Origin: Deltaproteobacteria bacterium
Lineage (GTDB): Bacteria > Desulfobacterota > Desulfobaccia > Desulfobaccales > 0-14-0-80-60-11
DNA length: 10,806 nucleotides
Direction: 5' to 3'
Assembly: GCA_021817645.1 (NCBI GenBank)
Contig: JAKAGH010000080.1
Location: 1-10,806 of the forward strand
Part shown: positions 5,335 to 10,806 of the stretch, in pieces
Numbering within the stretch: the first letter of the stretch is position 1
Layout of the letters: every line of letters begins with the position of its first letter
The notes under the pieces: generated by a model
Databases searched by the model: none
Seen by the model: only the letters and a program-made list of their open reading frames with translations
What the model was told of the DNA's origin: nothing
Program-made: the position numbers and the translations under genes

Positions 5335-7275
5335 TCATGCCCCCTCCAGGTACTCATCGGAGACGATCAGGTCCACCATGGACTCGAACTGCTTCAAGGT
5401 CCAGCCCTGGACATTGATGGCGTTTTCCGGACACACCGCCACGCACGCGCCGCAACCGAGACACATCACCGGGTTGACCCGGGCCCGCCTGACCTTTTGG
5501 CCCGCCACCTCCAGATCCACCAGGCTCAGAGCTCCATCCGCCAGGCAGGCTTCCACGCAGGCGCCGGTGCCGGTGCACTTGCTGAGGTCCACCTCCGCCA
5601 CGAAGGGGTCCAGTTCCACAAAGCCCCGGGCGAGAATGGCCGCGGCTTTGACTGCGGCCGCACCCGCGGCCGCGCAGGTCTCGCCCACGTCAAAGGGGGC
5701 CTGGCAGGTGCCGGCCAAAAGGATGCCGGCCACGGACATCTCCACGGGCCGCAGCTTGGGATGCACCTCCTGGAGGAAGCGGTCCGCGCCGATGGGGATT
5801 TTCATCTGCTGCACCAGGCCGGCAATGTTGTTGGGCTCCTGGCCCACCGCCAGCACCACCAGATCCACCGGCACCTCCAGTTCCTCCCCGAAGGTCAGGA
5901 CGTCTTTCACCTGGACCAGCAAAGGCGGCCCCTGGGGGTCGGGGTTCTTCAGAACCTGCGGCTCTTCCCCGGCTTCGAAGCGGAAAAAGACCACCTGGCT
6001 GGCGGCCGCCTGGGTGTAAAGTTCCTCCTGGCCCCTACCATAGGTGCGGATGTCCCGGTAAAAATCAAAGATTTTTGTCTGCGGGTAACGGTCCCGGATG
6101 AGGTTGGCGGCATAAAGGGTAGCCGCGCAGCAGGTGCGGGAGCAATACTCGTTCAGGTAGCCGCCCTCGTTCTCGGCATGGATGCCCGGAATCTGGCGGC
6201 TGCCCACGCAATGGATCAGGGCCGCGCCGCGGATGGGCCGGCCGTGCAGCATCAGGGTGTCACCCTCCCCTTCGGCCTCAGCCTGCAAACGGATGAATTC
6301 CGGCAGGGTGACCACCTCGGGGAAATTTTTGTAAGCGTATTCCCCCGGCCGGGGCTGGTAGGGCCGCATGCCGGTGGCCAGGACGACGACTCCGGCCTCC
6401 AGATCGAAATCTTCAGGGCTTTCCGGAATGGTGGCAGGCATGACACCCACGAAAGGCACATATTCTCCCAGGCCTTGACCGGACTTGCTCAGTTTTTCTA
6501 ATCTGTCGGCATAAGTCGCGCCTAGGGGTGGTTTTCTCACTACCTTGAGTTTGAAATTGCCGATATAACCCTCAAAGCCCTCCACCTGGGCACAGGTGTA
6601 AACTGTGACCGCAGGGTGCCCCAGCACCGCGCCCGCAAGTTCGCTGATGACTGCGGCCGCGGTTTCTCCCTCCGGGGCGAGTTCCTGCAACTGGGCTACC
6701 TGCCCGCCCAAGAAAGGGCTTTTCTCCACCAGAACCACGGCCTGGCCTCTTGCCGCCAATTCCAGCGCGGCTTTCATTCCGGCCACGCCGCCGCCGATGA
6801 CCAAGGCCCGGGGCTGCACCTCCACCCTGATGGGCTCCAGCGGTTTTAGTCTGGCAGCCTTGGCCGCGGCCGCGGCCACCAGCCGGGTGGCTTTGGCAGT
6901 GGCTTCGGGGCCGTGGTGCACCCAACTCACCTGTTCCCGCAGGTTGGCATGTTCATAGACGTACGGATTGGCCCCGGCCCGGAGCAGGGCGTTGCGGAAG
7001 GTGCTTTCATGGAGGCTGGGGGAGCAGGACGCGACCACCACCCGGTCCACCAGCCCGCTTTTTAAATCCTCGATGATCATTTCCTGGCCGGGATCGGAGC
7101 ACATGAACATCTGGTCCCGGGCCACCACCACCCCGGGGACCCGGCGGGCCTGGGCACAAACCTGCTCCACGTCCACCGCGTCGCTGATATTGCCGCCGCA
7201 ATGGCAGACGTAAACGCCGACTTTGCCGCCGGGCGTGGGTTCAGGTGCGAGTGCAGGTTTTTTCTTTTGGGCCAT
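5335..7275 (-). CDS. hdrA: HdrA-type flavo-iron-sulfur protein, long form
   Basis: HdrA is the FAD-containing, electron-distributing subunit of heterodisulfide reductases. This 646-residue protein has: an N-terminal HdrA domain (V-C24-H-C26-G-G-N, M-C59-S-D, S-C84-S-P-S); a Rossmann FAD motif G-G-G-V-A-G (161-166) with E-K-S-P-F-L-G-G (184-191); the E-Y-C378-S-R-T-C382-C383 loop; A-G-T-C524 with A-P-F-D; and a C-terminal two-cluster ferredoxin. The second ferredoxin motif is intact (C605, C608, C611, C615-P). The first has Thr570 for the second cysteine and Leu578 for proline. The usual inserted ferredoxin (about 240-300) has no cysteines. All cysteines in the Y-C-S-x-x-C-C loop are encoded as Cys, although some HdrAs have selenocysteine there. 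The ATG at 7275 has only a weak ribosome site. QmoB, which resembles it, normally also has an MvhD-like tail, absent here. Confidence 0.92.
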   Translation of the reverse strand: MAQKKKPALAPEPTPGGKVGVYVCHCGGNISDAVDVEQVCAQARRVPGVVVARDQMFMCSDPGQEMIIEDLKSGLVDRVVVASCSPSLHESTFRNALLRAGANPYVYEHANLREQVSWVHHGPEATAKATRLVAAAAAKAARLKPLEPIRVEVQPRALVIGGGVAGMKAALELAARGQAVVLVEKSPFLGGQVAQLQELAPEGETAAAVISELAGAVLGHPAVTVYTCAQVEGFEGYIGNFKLKVVRKPPLGATYADRLEKLSKSGQGLGEYVPFVGVMPATIPESPEDFDLEAGVVVLATGMRPYQPRPGEYAYKNFPEVVTLPEFIRLQAEAEGEGDTLMLHGRPIRGAALIHCVGSRQIPGIHAENEGGYLNEYCSRTCCAATLYAANLIRDRYPQTKIFDFYRDIRTYGRGQEELYTQAAASQVVFFRFEAGEEPQVLKNPDPQGPPLLVQVKDVLTFGEELEVPVDLVVLAVGQEPNNIAGLVQQMKIPIGADRFLQEVHPKLRPVEMSVAGILLAGTCQAPFDVGETCAAAGAAAVKAAAILARGFVELDPFVAEVDLSKCTGTGACVEACLADGALSLVDLEVAGQKVRRARVNPVMCLGCGACVAVCPENAINVQGWTLKQFESMVDLIVSDEYLEGA

Positions 7276-7293
7276 CGTCGGTGCTCGTTTTTC

Positions 7294-7424
7294 TAAAGTT
7301 CCCCCTTGAAAACCGGGGATTTAGGGAGATTTCAGGGTCTTATCAAATCCCCCCTATCGCCCCTTTTTCAAAGGGGGGGATAAGAAGTTCATTCAAGTGG
7401 TCTCACTTGCTATTTTTCAACCAT
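7294..7424 (-). repeat. G-rich dispersed repeat (copy C), inverted relative to copy A
   Basis: Read on the minus strand the element begins GATGGTTGAAAAATAG, continues through TGAACTTCTTATCCCCCCC, and ends near GGGGGAACTTTA. This is the same order as the first 135 bases of copy A at 4679-4868, with scattered differences. It occupies the gap of about 200 bases between the two hdrA genes. The rest of that gap (7425-7475) is C/T-rich with no gene. Confidence 0.65.
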
Positions 7425-7464
7425 CCTACCAATCCTTAATCCCTAACCCTGACCCCTGATCTTG

Positions 7465-7488
7465 CTGCTCACTGCTCACTGCTTACTG
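7465..7488. repeat. Tandem heptamer spanning the end of the short hdrA
   Basis: CTGCTCA (7465), CTGCTCA (7472), CTGCTTA (7479) and CTG lie in tandem. The array covers the last codons and the TGA stop of the short hdrA gene, so slippage here would change its C-terminus by a few residues. Confidence 0.6.
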
Positions 7489-8762
7489 AGATACCGGGAA
7501 GCCTCCATGGCCGCGGCTCCGGCCTCGGCGATGCTGTCCACAATATCCTTGGGCCCGGCCGCGGCCCCGGCCACGAAGACCCCTTCCAGATCGGTCAGGG
7601 TGGGGGCGGTTTTAGGTTTTACGGTCTTGATAAATTTGTCCCCGCCGGTGGAGAGAAGGCAGCGGCCTTGCGGGTCCCAGGCCGGCACCAGGCCCAGGGA
7701 GAGCACCACCAGGTCATGCTCCGCCACCTGCACCCCGCCGGTGGCTTCCTGGGATTCATACCTGACCCGGACCGCCCCGTTCTCCCCGGGGTCCAGGTAG
7801 GCCGCCTTGCCTTTGACAAAATTCACCCCCATGGCCTGGGCGGTTTGATAGAACTGTTCATAGCCTTTGCCGAAGGCCCGGATGTCCATGTAGTAAATGG
7901 CGATATCCGCCAGGGGCAGGGCGCCGGACAGGAGCATGGCCTCCTTGATGGCGTACATGCAGCAGACCCGGGAACAGTAAGGCACGCCCAAGCTTTGGTC
8001 TCGGGAACCGGCGCACTGGATGAAGGCGATGGAATCCGGCTCCATGCCGTCATAAGGCCGGAGGACGCGGTTGTAAGGACCGTGGGGCGCCAGCAGTCTC
8101 TCCATCTGCAGGGCCGTAATGACGTTGGGAATCCGGCCCTGGCCGTACTGGACCTTGTCCTCCAGAGGGATCGCCTCAAAACCGGTGGCGATCACCGCCG
8201 CGGCCGCGGTTAAATGGAATTCCTCCGGCTGCTCAAAATAATTGACGGCCTGGGTGGGGCAGACCTTGGCGCAGCGGCCGCAAAGGATGCAGTTATCCGT
8301 ATCGATCAGGGCCTTCTGGGGAATGGCGTTGGAGAAGGGGATGTAGATGGCTTTGCGGGCGGCAAAGCCCCCCTGCTCGGCGTCGGGGACCAGCACGGGA
8401 CACTGGTATTCGCATTGGCGGCAGCCGATACACTTCTCTACGTCCACGTAGCGGGATTTTTGGAGGATCCCGGCCACCAAATCTTCACCCCGGCGCTCCA
8501 GGGTCTGCATTTCACAGTATGTGAAGAGGGCGATGTTAGGATGATGGGCTGCGGCCGCCATCTTGGGGGTGGTGATGCAACTGGAGCAATCCAGGGTGGG
8601 AAAGACCTTGGAAAGGCGGATCATCTTGCCGCCGATGGACGCGTCTTTTTCCACCACGGCCACTGCGAAATTTTGTTCCGCGAGATTGAGAGCCGCCTCC
8701 AGGCCGGCGATGCCCCCGCCCAGGACCAGGGCGTCAAAGCGCCGATTTTGCCGGGAACCCAT
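7476..8762 (-). CDS. HdrA-like / QmoA-type flavoprotein, short form
   Basis: This 428-residue flavoprotein lacks the N-terminal HdrA domain and starts directly at the FAD-binding fold: L-G-G-G-I-A-G (14-20) and E-K-D-A-S-I-G-G (38-45). It has D-C59-S-S-C62-I-T-T-P-K, an inserted ferredoxin with two complete motifs (C111-C114-C117-C121-P; C158-C161-C164-C168-P), and the P-Y-C263-S-R-V-C267-C268 loop. It has no C-terminal ferredoxin. Length and layout resemble QmoA of sulfate reducers, which pairs with QmoB. Here it likely pairs with the long HdrA just downstream. The A-G-x-C motif near the end is A-G-A-A (399-402), so that cysteine is missing. The ATG at 8762 lies 2 bases after the MvhD-like stop, with AGGAG inside the upstream gene. 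The stop is TGA at 7478-7476. Confidence 0.9.
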   Translation of the reverse strand: MGSRQNRRFDALVLGGGIAGLEAALNLAEQNFAVAVVEKDASIGGKMIRLSKVFPTLDCSSCITTPKMAAAAHHPNIALFTYCEMQTLERRGEDLVAGILQKSRYVDVEKCIGCRQCEYQCPVLVPDAEQGGFAARKAIYIPFSNAIPQKALIDTDNCILCGRCAKVCPTQAVNYFEQPEEFHLTAAAAVIATGFEAIPLEDKVQYGQGRIPNVITALQMERLLAPHGPYNRVLRPYDGMEPDSIAFIQCAGSRDQSLGVPYCSRVCCMYAIKEAMLLSGALPLADIAIYYMDIRAFGKGYEQFYQTAQAMGVNFVKGKAAYLDPGENGAVRVRYESQEATGGVQVAEHDLVVLSLGLVPAWDPQGRCLLSTGGDKFIKTVKPKTAPTLTDLEGVFVAGAAAGPKDIVDSIAEAGAAAMEASRYLSKQ

Positions 8763-8764
8763 GC

Positions 8765-9220
8765 CTATTGCTCCTGGAGTGCTTTAGCCGCACCGGCCGG
8801 CGCCGCCGCTGCCTCGCTTCCGGGCGCGCCCAATTGGCAGACCAGGTCCTGCATCTGCTGCACTTCTTTCAAAAAGGCCCGGGTGCAGACGGTGCAAATG
8901 GCAGTGAGGCGCAGGCGGCGGATGTCCAGGCCCCTTTCCTTCATCAGGACGTAGACCCGGTCGATGCGCCGGGCCAGAGCTTCATAGGCCCCGGGGTAGG
9001 GAGTCTCCGCGCCGCAGGACATGATGATGATCCCGGCGATGCCTTTGCTGAAGCAATCAAGATAAAATTGCTCCGGGAAAAGCACCGACGCCTTGACCCG
9101 CAGGATATAGGTGTCGGCCGAATAACTCATGTGCCCCTGGCCCGTGGCATCGGCCCCGGGATAGGCGCAGGCGTCTTCGGCCAGGATCAGGATCTTTCCC
9201 GCATGCTTTCCGGCCCCCAT
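8765..9220 (-). CDS. MvhD/FlpD-like protein with lost cluster cysteines
   Basis: MvhD/FlpD subunits carry a [2Fe-2S] cluster and pass electrons from a hydrogenase or dehydrogenase to HdrA. This 151-residue protein keeps the family frame: A-E-D-A-C18-A-Y-P-G-A-D (14-24), R-V-K-A-S-V-L-F-P-E-Q-F (41-52), G-I-I-I-M-S-C69-G (63-70), then E-R-G-L-D-I-R-R-L-R-L (95-105). The usual C-C-N-W-C-x-Y-x-G-A-D has become A-E-D-A-C-A-Y-P-G-A-D, the Cys of the R-V-x-C-S motif is Ala44, and the G-C-H-x-x-D-C-H region keeps one Cys. A normal cluster therefore seems unlikely. A new C109-T-V-C112 pair is present. The tail is Ala-rich. The start has a GGAGG site. It is 31 bases after the rhodanese and 2 bases before the short hdrA. 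Confidence 0.8.
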   Translation of the reverse strand: MGAGKHAGKILILAEDACAYPGADATGQGHMSYSADTYILRVKASVLFPEQFYLDCFSKGIAGIIIMSCGAETPYPGAYEALARRIDRVYVLMKERGLDIRRLRLTAICTVCTRAFLKEVQQMQDLVCQLGAPGSEAAAAPAGAAKALQEQ

Positions 9221-9251
9221 GAGGCCTCCGTTTTCTTAAAGAATCCCCCGG

Positions 9252-9665
9252 TCATTTCTTGTAATTCTTGGGTTCCAGGGGGTAACCGGCCTTTTTCCAC
9301 GCCCCGTAGCCGCCCTTGAGAACCATTACCCGGCGAAACCCCATTGCCATCAATTCCCGCGCCGCCCGGACGCTGTCAAAGTCGAGGGGTCAGCCGCAAT
9401 AAAGGACGATTTTCTTAGCCTTGGGCAGCCCCGCAGCCCAAGTTTCCGTCTCCTCGGGATGGACCAGGGAACCGACAATCTTCTGGTCGTACGTCCACCA
9501 CCCCCGGCTGACGTCGATGATGATCACGTCAGGGGCTCCCATCATAGCTTTCAGGGTGGCCGGGTCAATGTACTTGATTTCGGCCGGCGCGGACAGGCCC
9601 AGGCCCGGAGCCGCCAACAAACTCAATAAGAGAAATACCGTTAGAAGCCAGGATTTGCTGTGCAT
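9252..9665 (-). CDS. Exported rhodanese-like selenoprotein (TGA read as selenocysteine)
   Basis: Rhodaneses transfer sulfane sulfur through a catalytic-loop persulfide. The frame from ATG 9665 meets TGA at 9392-9390 after 91 codons, then runs 45 more codons to TGA at 9254-9252. The combined 137-residue product is a complete single rhodanese domain: I-I-I-D-V-S (48-53) replaces the usual D-V-R, then I-V-L-Y-C90-G-U92-P-L-D-F-D-S at the active loop, then R-A-A-R-E-L and V-M-V-L-K-G-G-Y-G-A-W-K-K-A-G-Y-P. The last motif is characteristic of the family and lies after the TGA, so the gene is not truncated. Residues 1-26 form a signal peptide, so the protein is exported. Rhodanese-related selenoproteins are known from metagenomes. 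The gene lies 17 bases after tusA. The ribosome site is weak. Confidence 0.85.
9359..9373 (-). promoter_or_regulatory. Candidate bacterial SECIS hairpin of the rhodanese
   Basis: In the mRNA, GCGUC (starting 17 nt after the UGA) pairs with GGCGC, one pair being G-U, around a CGGGC loop that starts 22 nt after the UGA. Position and G-containing loop fit the loose bacterial SECIS rule. The stem is short and GC-rich, in a GC-rich gene, so chance pairing is possible. Confidence 0.45.
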
Positions 9666-9683
9666 GGCCCCATGAGGCCCCGT

Positions 9684-9938
9684 TTACTTTTTCCGGGTCA
9701 CGAAAATGCGGTCGTAACCAGCCGCGGGCAGAGAGCCGATAAATTCATGGCCCACTTTCTTGGCCCAGAGGGGAATATCCTCCTTGGTGCCCGGATCACT
9801 GGAGAGCACCTCCAGAACTTCCCCCACCTTCACCTGGGCGATGGCCTTCTTGGCTTCCATCAGCGGCCCCGGGCAGGCGCTGCCCCGGCAATCAACCACC
9901 GCGGCAGCCTTCAACGTCGTGAGATCGATAGTTGTCAT
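9684..9938 (-). CDS. tusA: TusA-family sulfur carrier
   Basis: TusA proteins are small cytoplasmic persulfide carriers that receive sulfur from cysteine desulfurases or rhodaneses and hand it to DsrE-type or Hdr-type partners. This 84-residue protein has the diagnostic motif D-C17-R-G-S-A-C22-P-G-P-L, with Cys22 the expected sulfur carrier, followed by the amphipathic helix (26-35), the V-L-S-S-D-P-G-T-K-E-D-I-P strand-turn (44-56) and W-A-K-K-V-G-H-E (58-65). Both cysteines are normal Cys codons. It has a strong AAGGAGAG ribosome site. It lies 64 bases after the regulator and 18 bases before the rhodanese, so it belongs to the operon. Confidence 0.95.
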   Translation of the reverse strand: MTTIDLTTLKAAAVVDCRGSACPGPLMEAKKAIAQVKVGEVLEVLSSDPGTKEDIPLWAKKVGHEFIGSLPAAGYDRIFVTRKK

Positions 9939-10002
9939 CCTTTCTCTCCTTTGGCTTTCTGGTCCCGGCTTAACTCCGGGAAATTGGCTTTAATTGAGGC
10001 AC

Positions 10003-10296
10003 CTAGGAGTCAATGAACTTGGAGAGCATGTCTATGGCCTTGTCCAGCTTGGTGTAAACTCCCTCGGCATTCTGCTCCGTGGTTTCACCGTAGCATTTGA
10101 CCAGATAAACCTTCATAATCAGGTTACAGACCGCTTTTAAGGCAGAGTGGGCGGCCCTCGCCTGGGTGAGGACCTGCTCACACTCCTTGTCCGCCTCAAT
10201 CATGCCTTGCAGGCCCCGGATCTGTCCTTCGATCTTTTTTAACCGCGACTGAATTTCCCGCTGCATCTGCTTTTTAATTTCGTCCGATGGATACAT
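10003..10296 (-). CDS. CsoR/CstR-family transcriptional repressor (DUF156)
   Basis: Members are all-helical tetrameric repressors released from DNA by Cu(I), Ni(II), formaldehyde or persulfide. This 97-residue protein has the family core S-R-L-K-K-I-E-G-Q-I-R-G-L-Q (17-30), C39-E-Q-V-L-T-Q (39-45) and V-Y64-L-V-K-C68 (63-68). Aligned on spacing with M. tuberculosis CsoR (Cys36, His61, Cys65), the two cysteines are kept but the copper-binding His is Tyr64. Loss of that His with both cysteines kept is the CstR (persulfide sensor) pattern, which suits the neighbours TusA, rhodanese and DsrE. Cys57 is extra. The gene is first in the minus-strand locus and probably represses its own operon. The ribosome site AGGTAGG is moderate. 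Confidence 0.88.
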   Translation of the reverse strand: MYPSDEIKKQMQREIQSRLKKIEGQIRGLQGMIEADKECEQVLTQARAAHSALKAVCNLIMKVYLVKCYGETTEQNAEGVYTKLDKAIDMLSKFIDS

Positions 10297-10318
10297 AACC
10301 TACCTATAATTATCTAGA

Positions 10319-10341
10319 ATTATAAGCCTTTTAAGGCTTAT
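10319..10341 (-). promoter_or_regulatory. Palindrome overlapping a TATAAT box upstream of the repressor gene
   Basis: ATAAGCCTT (10322-10330) and AAGGCTTAT (10333-10341) form perfect 9-base arms around TT. On the minus strand a consensus TATAAT (10324-10319) overlaps the palindrome, though the matching -35 position (GCAGGA) is poor. It could be an operator or a leader hairpin, 25-45 bases ahead of the start codon. Confidence 0.5.
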
Positions 10342-10384
10342 TCCTGCCGGCGCACCCTGTCGCTTCAGGATGACGGGATGCGGC

Positions 10385-10413
10385 TTGAACTTTTATTTCC
10401 CAAAATATACTAT
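10385..10413 (+). promoter_or_regulatory. Possible promoter of the 2-hydroxyacid dehydrogenase
   Basis: TTGAAC (10385-10390), a 17-base spacer and TACTAT (10408-10413) face the plus-strand gene at 10591, with a leader of about 170 nt. It overlaps the opposite promoter and operator candidate, so both directions might be controlled together. The -10 match is modest. Confidence 0.4.
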
Positions 10414-10438
10414 ACCCCAGTATGGTTATTTATTCCAA
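10409..10438 (-). promoter_or_regulatory. Promoter with a CsoR/CstR-type operator half-site for the sulfur operon
   Basis: On the minus strand TTGGAA (10438-10433) and TATAGT (10414-10409) are 18 bases apart. The spacer holds an imperfect inverted repeat, ATACCCC (10412-10418) against TATGGTTAT (10421-10429). ATACCCC is a typical half-site of CsoR/CstR operators, which usually sit between -35 and -10. Transcription would begin near 10402, giving about 105 nt of leader. Confidence 0.5.
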
Positions 10439-10590
10439 TATTAAGTATTAAGAAAATATTTTCAAGTAGATTTCTGAAAAACTTCAATCTCTGCTTCTAA
10501 GCCAGGCAGCGTCTTCCCCGAGGTTGCAAAAACCCGGTCAGGTATTATGATACTGGGCGACAGCAACAGACACAGGAGGAATCGGTCATC

Positions 10591-10806
10591 ATGAAAGTCT
10601 TGGTAACTGCCAGATTGCCCGCGGAGGTGTTATCCCTGATTGCCCGGGAACATCAGGTGGAAAGCTACGACGCTGACCCTCCCCTGGAGAGGCAGAGGCT
10701 CCTGGGTAGCGTCGCCGACAAGGAGGGGCTCCTGTGTACGATTACCGACCGCATCGATGCCGAAGTGCTCGAGCGCGCCCCGGCCCTCAAGGTCATTGCC
10801 AACTAC
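10591..10806 (+). CDS. D-isomer 2-hydroxyacid dehydrogenase (glyoxylate/hydroxypyruvate reductase-like), N-terminal part
   Basis: The 72 residues present are the start of an NAD(P)H-dependent D-2-hydroxyacid dehydrogenase: M-K-V-L-V-T-A-R-L-P at 1-10, then D-K-E-G-L-L-C-T-I-T-D-R-I-D-A-E-V-L (42-59), and A-P-A-L-K-V-I-A-N-Y (63-72). The last motif normally runs on into A-V-G-Y-D-N. It resembles GyaR-type glyoxylate reductases. Catalytic Arg, Glu and His and the Rossmann motif lie beyond the window edge, so substrate cannot be judged. A clear AGGAGG ribosome site precedes ATG 10591. It is divergent from the sulfur locus and may share its control region, but a metabolic link is not evident. Confidence 0.88.
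   Translation, partial: MKVLVTARLPAEVLSLIAREHQVESYDADPPLERQRLLGSVADKEGLLCTITDRIDAEVLERAPALKVIANY

Noticed and set aside
5326..6501. Plus-strand reading frame of 391 codons.
   Set aside because: It is the antisense shadow of the long hdrA gene in GC-rich DNA, and the sense product has complete cysteine motifs. The same applies to the plus-strand frame at 3306-4394 over hdrB.
7443..7478. TGA at the end of the short hdrA gene as another selenocysteine codon.
   Set aside because: The protein is already complete at this point. Read-through would add only 11 low-complexity residues before TAG at 7443-7445, with no cysteine or motif, and the TGA lies within a tandem heptamer.

Overview
The window looks like chromosomal DNA of a Gram-negative anaerobe of the Desulfobacterota (the former deltaproteobacteria, sulfate- or sulfur-metabolising). 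This is inferred from an outer-membrane LptD gene, a heterodisulfide-reductase (Hdr/Qmo-type) cluster with TusA, rhodanese and DsrE proteins, two probable selenoproteins of sulfur metabolism, and the G-rich dispersed repeats often seen in that group. The species cannot be read from the sequence.

Layout. Positions 1-1185 (minus) hold the N-terminal 395 residues of the lipopolysaccharide transporter LptD, with a good sigma-70-type promoter. A gene-free stretch with three consecutive hairpins follows (about 1255-1575). Next, on the plus strand, come a near-consensus promoter, tRNA-Arg(CCU) at 1692-1770, and a secreted START-like (SRPBCC) protein at 1831-2559.

From 10296 down to 2727 everything is on the minus strand and reads as one sulfur-handling locus. 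In transcription order it is: a CsoR/CstR-family repressor, TusA, an exported rhodanese with an in-frame TGA, a cysteine-poor MvhD/FlpD-like protein, a short QmoA-type HdrA (428 aa), a long HdrA (646 aa), a winged-helix-like protein, HdrC, a HdrB/GlpC-type CCG protein, and a DsrE-like protein with an in-frame TGA. The regulator starts next to a divergent control region that also faces a plus-strand 2-hydroxyacid dehydrogenase (10591 to the window edge).

The main discovery is that two ORFs that appear to stop early (83 and 91 codons) are most likely selenoproteins. In each, the TGA falls exactly at the active-site loop: C-U-I-P-C in the DsrE-like protein and C-G-U-P in the rhodanese. Reading through gives full-length family members of 123 and 137 aa, and a possible bacterial SECIS hairpin follows each TGA at a suitable distance. 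With TusA and a persulfide-sensor-like regulator, this suggests a selenium-dependent persulfide relay feeding or fed by a flavin-based Hdr electron-transfer complex. The two HdrA proteins carry complementary sets of iron-sulfur modules, while the MvhD-like protein, the HdrB-like protein and one HdrA ferredoxin motif have lost expected cysteines, so the complex is not a standard HdrABC-MvhD.

Three copies of one G-rich repeat family occupy three successive gaps of the operon (hdrC/winged helix, winged helix/hdrA, hdrA/hdrA). A different inverted repeat fills the hdrB/dsrE gap.
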